NCBI GenBank assembly: GCA_947629565.1
Contig: CANREG010000002.1
Span: forward strand, 1-64,000
Length of the DNA: 64,000 nt
From: an uncultured Lachnospiraceae bacterium
GTDB taxonomy: Bacteria > Bacillota > Clostridia > Lachnospirales > Lachnospiraceae
Reading direction: 5' to 3'
The notes under the pieces: generated by a model
What the model was told of the DNA's origin: nothing
Seen by the model: only the letters and a program-made list of their open reading frames with translations
The model's database searches: none
Made by a program: the position numbers and the translations under genes
Part shown: piece by piece, positions 59,071 to 64,000 of the stretch
Numbering within the stretch: position 1 is the stretch's first letter
Layout of the letters: each line of letters starts with the position of its first letter

Positions 59071-59556
59071 GGGGTTTTCCTTTCTTCTATGAGTCTAATT
59101 GTTTTGCTTTTCTATAATCCGATATGATTTTGTGGTTCTTGTAATCTCTTATGATTTCTGTAGTTATTTTGTGATATTTATAATCTCTTATGATTTCTGT
59201 AGTTGTTTTGTGATTCTTATAATCTTTTATGGCTTCGCAGGCATCTGTCTTTTTGTAATTTGGAGTTGCATTATAAAAACAGATAACATAAATGATAGTT
59301 ATTATAAATTTAAATATCTATACAATAAAATTATATTATATCAATACAATTATTTTTTCAAGTCCGGTTAATGGGACACTTATTTTGATACAATGAATTT
59401 ATCAAGAAGTTAGATTGAAAAATTAAACCTGTACTTTGACAACTGACGATGGCTAAATAAGTCTAATTTACTTTTGCATAAGAATGTTTTTCATTCAAGG
59501 ATAATTTTAGGTTGCCTAAGTGTTGACGGAAGATTATAATACAAGGAGGAATGGCT
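59071..59556. other. 486-base AT-rich stretch without a convincing gene
   Basis: The region between the LysR start and the Rpn-like gene is very AT-rich. It holds the 39-bp tandem repeats at 59112-59228, an extended -10-like TGATACAAT at 59386-59394 pointing to the Rpn-like gene and an isolated TTGACA at 59436-59441 without a fitting -10. A TTG-started frame at 59099 only reflects the repeats. Confidence 0.7.
59112..59228 (+). repeat. 39-bp tandem repeats upstream of the LysR gene
   Basis: Two units at 59151-59189 and 59190-59228 each begin ATGATTTCTGTAGTT and differ at only a few positions. A more degenerate unit at 59112-59150 keeps the second half (TTTTGTGGTTCTTGTAATCT). The start of a further unit follows at 59229. 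They lie 42-159 bases upstream of the LysR start codon. Confidence 0.8.
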
Positions 59557-60519
59557 ATGGGGAAACAGGAGAATATTGTAGTTCATTTTTTGTCGAGGGA
59601 TGACCGGTTCGCAGATTTGTTTAATGCGGTTTGTTTTAATGGGGAGCAGGTGATTGATGAGAAGGCGCTCAGGCCATGGAACGAGACTTACCGGACAGTG
59701 GTTAAGGATCGTACAGGGATGGATGTGATTCGCAGGGAACGGGATATTTCCAGAGTGGTAACGTTTGGAGACACAAAGCTTTTGCTGATGGTTTGCTGTG
59801 TGGAGCATCAGGAACATATTAATTACTGTATGCCCTTTCGGAGCATGATGTACGATTGTCTGGAATATTCGGATCAGGTGAGCCGGGTACAGTACCAACA
59901 TACACAGAGGAAGGACCTGTCAGGGGATGCGTATCTGGGACGTTTTGCCAAGGAGGATAAGCTGATTCCCGTGATAACGCTGATTTTCTATACGGGAGAC
60001 GACAAGTGGGACGCCGGCAGGTGTCTGTGGGATATGCTGGATATCGGGTTTCCGGATTTGGTGCGCCCCTATATTGGGAACTGGCCCCTTAATCTGGTAG
60101 AGTTTCAGAATATGGGAGATACAGAAGGGTATCGTTCGGACCTGAAACTGGTGTTAGATATTCTAAAGCACCGGGATAGCAAAGATGATCTGTGGAATTT
60201 TATTAATCAGAATGTACAATATCGTAATCTGGAAGCGGATACCTATATGATGATATCTAAGTTTATGAAGATGGATTTGATTGTAGATTCAGAGAATTAT
60301 GAGAACGAGGAAGGTGGGATTGATATGTGTAAGGCAGTACAGGAGATTTTTGAGGAAGGTCAGATGAATGGAAGGATAGCGGGAAGAGAAGAAGGAAGAG
60401 AAGAAGGAATACGCCTGGCAAAGAGGATATTTGAGAGAAGGTCAGCCGGAGAGGATATTGAGGAGATAGCGAAAGAGGAAGGTTTGGATATAGAATATGT
60501 CAGATCCATTCTGCTATAG
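59557..60519 (+). CDS. Rpn-family / PD-(D/E)XK nuclease-like putative transposase-related protein
   Basis: A 320-aa protein. ATG 59557 is seven bases after AAGGAGG; ATG 59551 is too close. The sequence DDRFADLFNAVCFNGEQVI, MVCCVEHQEHINYCMPFRSM and MYDCLEYSDQ, then LIPVITLIFYTGDDKWD matches the Rpn (YhgA-like) family with a PD-(D/E)XK nuclease fold. The C-terminus carries the usual charged helix with GRIAGREEGREEGIRLAKRI and a final helical motif. In E. coli Rpn proteins act as endonucleases that promote RecA-independent recombination. Such genes are often multicopy and lineage-specific. No inverted repeats or partner gene were found here. Confidence 0.85.
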   Translation: MGKQENIVVHFLSRDDRFADLFNAVCFNGEQVIDEKALRPWNETYRTVVKDRTGMDVIRRERDISRVVTFGDTKLLLMVCCVEHQEHINYCMPFRSMMYDCLEYSDQVSRVQYQHTQRKDLSGDAYLGRFAKEDKLIPVITLIFYTGDDKWDAGRCLWDMLDIGFPDLVRPYIGNWPLNLVEFQNMGDTEGYRSDLKLVLDILKHRDSKDDLWNFINQNVQYRNLEADTYMMISKFMKMDLIVDSENYENEEGGIDMCKAVQEIFEEGQMNGRIAGREEGREEGIRLAKRIFERRSAGEDIEEIAKEEGLDIEYVRSILL

Positions 60520-60563
60520 AGGATTGGGTGCAATCAAGGGATTGAATACTATGTATGAATTTA

Positions 60564-60620
60564 TGTTATAATATGTATTCTATATATATATTTTAATTAT
60601 AAATAGGATTATGCTATACT
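60564..60620 (+). promoter_or_regulatory. Two candidate extended -10 promoters of the leuCDB-ilvD operon
   Basis: TGTTATAAT at 60564-60572 (perfect -10 with TG, and TTGAAT 19 bases upstream at 60542-60547) and TGCTATACT at 60612-60620 both point to leuC at 60660. GTATGAATTTA occurs at 60553-60563 and again at 60623-60633, once on either side of the two -10 elements, and could be a regulator site. No T-box features were recognised. Confidence 0.5.
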
Positions 60621-60659
60621 GTGTATGAATTTAATCAATAAGTAAAGGAGAGAATGGTT

Positions 60660-61925
60660 ATGGGAATGACTATGACACAGAAGATTCTTGCTGCCCATGC
60701 AGGACTTCCCTCGGTAGAAGCAGGCCAGTTGATTGAGGCAGATTTGGATTTAGTATTAGGAAATGATGTGACAACGCCGGTAGCCATCCATGAGATGGAG
60801 AAATTTAAGACAGATAAGGTGTTTGACAAGGATAAAATCGCTATGGTGCTTGATCATTTTACGCCGAATAAGGATATTAAGAGCGCAGAGCATTGTAAGT
60901 GTGTCAGGGAGTATGCGGATGCCCAGGAGATTACCAATTTCTTTGATGTGGGAGAGATGGGGATTGAACATGCGCTGCTTCCGGAGAAAGGCTTGATTGT
61001 TGCCGGAGAGACCTGCATTGGCGCAGATTCCCACACCTGTACCTATGGCGCATTGGGAGCATTTTCCACCGGAGTGGGTTCTACGGATATGGCGGCCGGA
61101 ATGGCAACCGGGAAGGCGTGGTTCAAGGTACCCTCTGCGATTCAGTTTGTATTGACTGGGAAACCAAAGAAATGGGTCAGCGGCAAGGATGTTATTTTAC
61201 ATATTATCGGCTTGATTGGTGTAGACGGCGCCCTTTATAAGTCGATGGAATTTGTAGGAGACGGTATTGCCAATCTTTCGATGGACGACCGTTTTACCAT
61301 GGCGAATATGGCCATTGAAGCAGGGGCCAAGAATGGAATTTTCCCTGTGGACGATAAGACGATTGCTTATATGAAGGAACATTCCAAGAAAGAGTATAAG
61401 GTCTATGAAGCCGATGAGGATGCGGTATATGATGAGGTGTATACCATTGATTTAAGCGCTTTAGAGCCTACTGTGGCGTTTCCGCATTTGCCGGAGAATA
61501 CCAAGCCAATCAGTCAGGTTCCGGATATTGCCATTGATCAGGTGGTGATTGGTTCATGTACCAATGGACGGATTGAAGATTTGCGGATTGCCGCAGAGGT
61601 ATTGAAAGGAAGACATTGTGCAAAGGGCCTCCGCGTAATTGTCATTCCGGCTACCCAGGCAATCTATTTACAGGCAATGGAGGAAGGCTTGCTCAAGATT
61701 TTTGTGGAAGCAGGGGCAGTTGTCTCTACTCCAACCTGCGGTCCATGTCTTGGCGGACATATGGGAATCCTTGCGGCAGGGGAAAAAGCAGTGGCCACAA
61801 CTAACCGGAACTTTGTAGGGCGCATGGGACATGTGGATTCTGAGATTTATCTGGCTTCCCCGGCGGTGGCAGCAGCTTCAGCGGTAACCGGTAAGATTTC
61901 CTGTCCATGCCAGTTAGAGAATTAA
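60660..61925 (+). CDS. leuC: 3-isopropylmalate dehydratase, large subunit
   Basis: A 421-aa aconitase-family protein of the HACN type. ATG 60660 is eight bases after AGGAGA and gives [15 protein letters not shown]; other in-frame ATGs are at 60654, 60666 and 60672. Cluster cysteines appear in [20 protein letters not shown] (about residue 300) and [13 protein letters not shown] (about 359-362). The start also shows [20 protein letters not shown] and the middle [20 protein letters not shown]. With LeuD it isomerises 2- to 3-isopropylmalate in leucine synthesis. It heads the operon leuC-leuD-leuB-ilvD. Confidence 0.96.
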   Translation: MGMTMTQKILAAHAGLPSVEAGQLIEADLDLVLGNDVTTPVAIHEMEKFKTDKVFDKDKIAMVLDHFTPNKDIKSAEHCKCVREYADAQEITNFFDVGEMGIEHALLPEKGLIVAGETCIGADSHTCTYGALGAFSTGVGSTDMAAGMATGKAWFKVPSAIQFVLTGKPKKWVSGKDVILHIIGLIGVDGALYKSMEFVGDGIANLSMDDRFTMANMAIEAGAKNGIFPVDDKTIAYMKEHSKKEYKVYEADEDAVYDEVYTIDLSALEPTVAFPHLPENTKPISQVPDIAIDQVVIGSCTNGRIEDLRIAAEVLKGRHCAKGLRVIVIPATQAIYLQAMEEGLLKIFVEAGAVVSTPTCGPCLGGHMGILAAGEKAVATTNRNFVGRMGHVDSEIYLASPAVAAASAVTGKISCPCQLEN

Positions 61926-62051
61926 GATAGAAAGGAACGCCTGGACAACGGGCATTTATTTAAGGCTGTATATCAGACAGCCGACAGGACAGCATCAGAC
62001 AGATATGGAGTGTTTGATAAGAAGAATGAGCAAACAGGAGGTTTAAGAATA

Positions 62052-62537
62052 ATGAAAGCACATGGAACAGTACATAAGTATGGAGATAATGTGGATACCG
62101 ATGTTATTATTCCGGCAAGATATCTCAATTCATCTGATCCGGCGGAGCTGGCAAAGAATTGCATGGAGGATATTGACAAGGATTTTGTAAAGCGGGTAAA
62201 GCCGGGCGATATTATGGTAGCCAATAAGAATTTCGGCTGTGGTTCCTCAAGGGAACATGCCCCGATAGCGATTAAAGCCAGCGGCATTAGCTGTGTGATT
62301 GCGGAGACCTTTGCAAGAATTTTTTACCGCAACGCCATTAATATCGGACTTCCGATTATCGAATGTCCGGAGGCGGCAAAGGGAATTGATGCCGGTGACG
62401 AGGTGGAGATTGATTTTGACAGCGGTATGATTTATAACCGGACCAAGGGAACAGAGTTTAAAGGGCAGGCATTTCCGCCGTTTATGCAGGAGATTATCAA
62501 GGCGGAAGGTCTGGTAAATTATATTAATAATAAGTAA
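62052..62537 (+). CDS. leuD: 3-isopropylmalate dehydratase, small subunit
   Basis: A 161-aa swivel-domain subunit of normal short length. ATG 62052 ([20 protein letters not shown]) follows AGGAGG at 62037-62042; the open frame back to 62010 is not used by the family. Landmarks are [34 protein letters not shown] and [15 protein letters not shown]. It pairs with LeuC to form the active isomerase. The 126-base gap after leuC holds a small hairpin (GGCTGT 61964-61969 with ACAGCC 61977-61982) and nothing else clear. Confidence 0.96.
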   Translation: MKAHGTVHKYGDNVDTDVIIPARYLNSSDPAELAKNCMEDIDKDFVKRVKPGDIMVANKNFGCGSSREHAPIAIKASGISCVIAETFARIFYRNAINIGLPIIECPEAAKGIDAGDEVEIDFDSGMIYNRTKGTEFKGQAFPPFMQEIIKAEGLVNYINNK

Positions 62538-62553
62538 TTCGGGAGGAAGGAAG

Positions 62554-63636
62554 ATGAATTTTAATTTAGCGGTCATCAAGGGAGATGGCATTGGACCGGA
62601 GGTTGTCACAGAGGCAATGAAGGTCTTAGATAAGATTGGGGAAAAGTATGGACATACCTTTCAGTATGACCAGCTTTTGATGGGGGGCTGCTCCATTGAT
62701 GCTTACGGCGAACCCTTGACAGACGAGACAGTGGAACGGGCGAAGAAGGCAGATGCAGTGCTGTTAGGCTCCATTGGCGGCAATACCAGCACTTCCCCCT
62801 GGTATAAGTTAGAGCCTCATTTAAGGCCGGAGGCAGGACTTTTAAAAATCCGCAAGGAATTGAATCTGTTTGCCAACTTAAGACCGGCATTATTATATCC
62901 CGAATTAAGAGGCGCATGTCCTCTGAAGGAGGAAATCTCTGAAAAGGGCTTTGACATGATGATTATGCGGGAACTGACCGGAGGACTGTATTTTGGTGAA
63001 AGGAAGACAGTTGAGGAGAACGGTAAGAAAAAGGCTATTGATACGTTGACCTACACGGAGGACGAGATTAGAAGAATTGCAATCCGGGGATTTGACATTG
63101 CGATGAAACGCAGAAAGAAAGTCACCTCGGTGGATAAAGCGAATGTATTAGATTCATCAAGACTTTGGCGGGCTGTAGTCAACGAAGTGGCAAAGGATTA
63201 TCCGGAGGTTCAGTTAGAGCATATGCTGGTGGATAACTGTGCCATGCAGTTAGTGAAGGATCCGGCGCAGTTTGATGTAATCCTGACAGAGAATATGTTT
63301 GGGGATATCCTATCTGACGAGGCGTCTATGGTGACCGGCTCCATCGGAATGTTAGCCTCCGCTTCCCTCAATGAGACGAAGTTTGGCATGTATGAGCCAA
63401 GCGGCGGTTCCGCACCGGATATTGCGGGACAGAACAAGGCAAATCCCATTGCCACAATCCTGTCTGCGGCTATGCTGCTCCGGTTTTCCTTGGATCTGGA
63501 CAAGGAGGCCGATGCGGTTGAGGCGGCAGTGAAGAAGGTTCTTGAAGATGGGTACCGCACCTGTGATATCGTATCGGAAGGAACGCAGTTAGTTAGCTGT
63601 ACGCAAATGGGAGACCTGATTGCTGAAAGGCTCTAA
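62554..63636 (+). CDS. leuB: 3-isopropylmalate dehydrogenase
   Basis: A 360-aa NAD-dependent oxidative decarboxylase starting at ATG 62554 after GGGAGGAAGGAAG. The sequence [20 protein letters not shown] opens it. Substrate-binding arginines lie in [15 protein letters not shown] and [15 protein letters not shown]. The metal-binding part has [16 protein letters not shown] and [14 protein letters not shown], and the NAD site is [19 protein letters not shown]. It forms 2-ketoisocaproate, the precursor of leucine. It lies 16 bases after leuD and 25 before ilvD, so all are one transcript. Confidence 0.97.
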   Translation: MNFNLAVIKGDGIGPEVVTEAMKVLDKIGEKYGHTFQYDQLLMGGCSIDAYGEPLTDETVERAKKADAVLLGSIGGNTSTSPWYKLEPHLRPEAGLLKIRKELNLFANLRPALLYPELRGACPLKEEISEKGFDMMIMRELTGGLYFGERKTVEENGKKKAIDTLTYTEDEIRRIAIRGFDIAMKRRKKVTSVDKANVLDSSRLWRAVVNEVAKDYPEVQLEHMLVDNCAMQLVKDPAQFDVILTENMFGDILSDEASMVTGSIGMLASASLNETKFGMYEPSGGSAPDIAGQNKANPIATILSAAMLLRFSLDLDKEADAVEAAVKKVLEDGYRTCDIVSEGTQLVSCTQMGDLIAERL

Positions 63637-63661
63637 TAAAAGAATATAAAGGAGACAGATT

Positions 63662-64000
63662 ATGAAGAGTGATAATGTTAAAGTTGGTATGCAGCAGGCG
63701 CCGCACAGATCTTTATTTAATGCGCTGGGCATGACCGAAGAAGAGATGAAGAAACCTTTAGTCGGCATTGTATGTTCCTATAATGAGATTGTTCCGGGAC
63801 ATATGAATCTGGATAAGATTGCCCAGGCCGTTAAGATGGGGGTTGCCATGGCAGGCGGTACGCCGGTTATGTTCCCGGCTATTGCTGTCTGTGACGGAAT
63901 TGCCATGGGGCATATCGGTATGAAGTATTCTTTAGTGACGAGAGATCTGATTGCAGATTCCACAGAATGTATGGCCATTGCCCATCAGTTTGACGCTTTA
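63662..64000 (+). CDS. ilvD: Dihydroxy-acid dehydratase, N-terminal part (cut by the window end)
   Basis: 113 residues are visible from ATG 63662, after AAAGGAGAC. The start [20 protein letters not shown], with the conserved R-AP-RSL pattern, [39 protein letters not shown] and [14 protein letters not shown] match the IlvD/Edd family. The Cys in AVCDGI is a cluster ligand. IlvD makes the 2-keto acid precursors of valine, isoleucine and leucine, so it belongs with the leuCDB genes before it. The remainder, about 440 residues by family length, lies outside the window. Confidence 0.96.
   Translation, partial: MKSDNVKVGMQQAPHRSLFNALGMTEEEMKKPLVGIVCSYNEIVPGHMNLDKIAQAVKMGVAMAGGTPVMFPAIAVCDGIAMGHIGMKYSLVTRDLIADSTECMAIAHQFDAL

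Noticed and set aside
59099-59371. A 90-aa frame with 13-residue Tyr/Phe/Ile-rich repeats
   Set aside because: It starts with TTG without a binding site, and its composition is simply the translation of AT-rich 39-base repeats.
59512-59540. A well-formed TTGCCT-17-TATAAT promoter before the Rpn-like gene
   Set aside because: Transcription would start at about 59547, inside the ribosome binding site at 59543-59549, so it would not give a normally translated message.
60520-60659. A T-box or leucine leader peptide before leuC
   Set aside because: No T-box core sequence, no terminator-antiterminator pair and no Leu-rich short frame could be seen in this AT-rich stretch.
61964-61982. A terminator between leuC and leuD
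   Set aside because: The stem is only 6 bp with a 7-base loop and no T run follows; leuD must be co-expressed with leuC.

Overview
The window looks like a chromosomal segment of a low-to-mid GC, spore-forming Clostridia, most like Lachnospiraceae. The reasons are an intact sporulation sigma factor SigK, a Gram-positive type IV pilus operon with no outer-membrane secretin, the neighbour pair IreB-RuvX-DUF1292, ribonuclease J, an AroE-AroK fusion and strong AGGAGG-type ribosome binding sites. This is inference from gene content. No rRNA, tRNA, CRISPR array or insertion sequence was seen.

Layout. (1) 1-3996: the end of hrcA, then grpE, dnaK and dnaJ, closed by a strong terminator. (2) 3995-25372: a surface-glycosylation island with its own promoter. 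It holds an ArnC-like GT2 glycosyltransferase, two FkbM methyltransferases, a pair of SMR/EamA-type half-transporters, a GNAT N-acyltransferase, a WecE/RffA-like sugar aminotransferase and three YfhO-family GT-C-like membrane proteins. A cysteine desulfurase/thiI pair and a 1679-aa secreted beta-helix/BspA-type surface protein lie inside the island. (3) 25374-32722: a minus-strand HPr-like gene, then mtaB and a conserved housekeeping run (ireB, ruvX, DUF1292, rnj, ylbF-like, MltG-like stub, trmR-like, trhP-like). (4) 32681-33313 minus: sigK, convergent with and overlapping the trhP-like gene. (5) 33489-53708: a type IV pilus operon with pilB, pilT, pilC, pilA, prepilin peptidase, a pilM-pilN fusion, pilO, four minor pilin-like genes and a 1701-aa exported protein. 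A REP-like palindromic repeat lies between pilC and pilA. (6) 53863-54816: a CsbB/GtrB-type polyprenyl-phosphate glycosyltransferase. (7) 54828-59070: yqeG-type phosphatase, aroE-aroK fusion, M24 aminopeptidase and a convergent LysR regulator. (8) 59071-59556: AT-rich gene-free DNA with 39-bp tandem repeats. (9) 59557-64000: an Rpn/PD-(D/E)XK-type protein, then leuC, leuD, leuB and the start of ilvD.

How the genes may work together. The most interesting theme is a three-component glycosylation system. Two GT2 enzymes would charge polyprenyl phosphate, an SMR pair would flip the lipid-sugar, and three YfhO-type enzymes would transfer sugars outside the cell. A TDP-sugar aminotransferase and N-acyltransferase in the same run suggest a 4-acetamido-4,6-dideoxyhexose such as Fuc4NAc. 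Acceptors are unknown; the large secreted proteins and pilins encoded nearby are candidates. The second theme is a pilus with a candidate GspH/I/J/K-like tip complex, including a giant 996-residue member without Glu5, followed by the 1701-aa protein as a possible tip adhesin.
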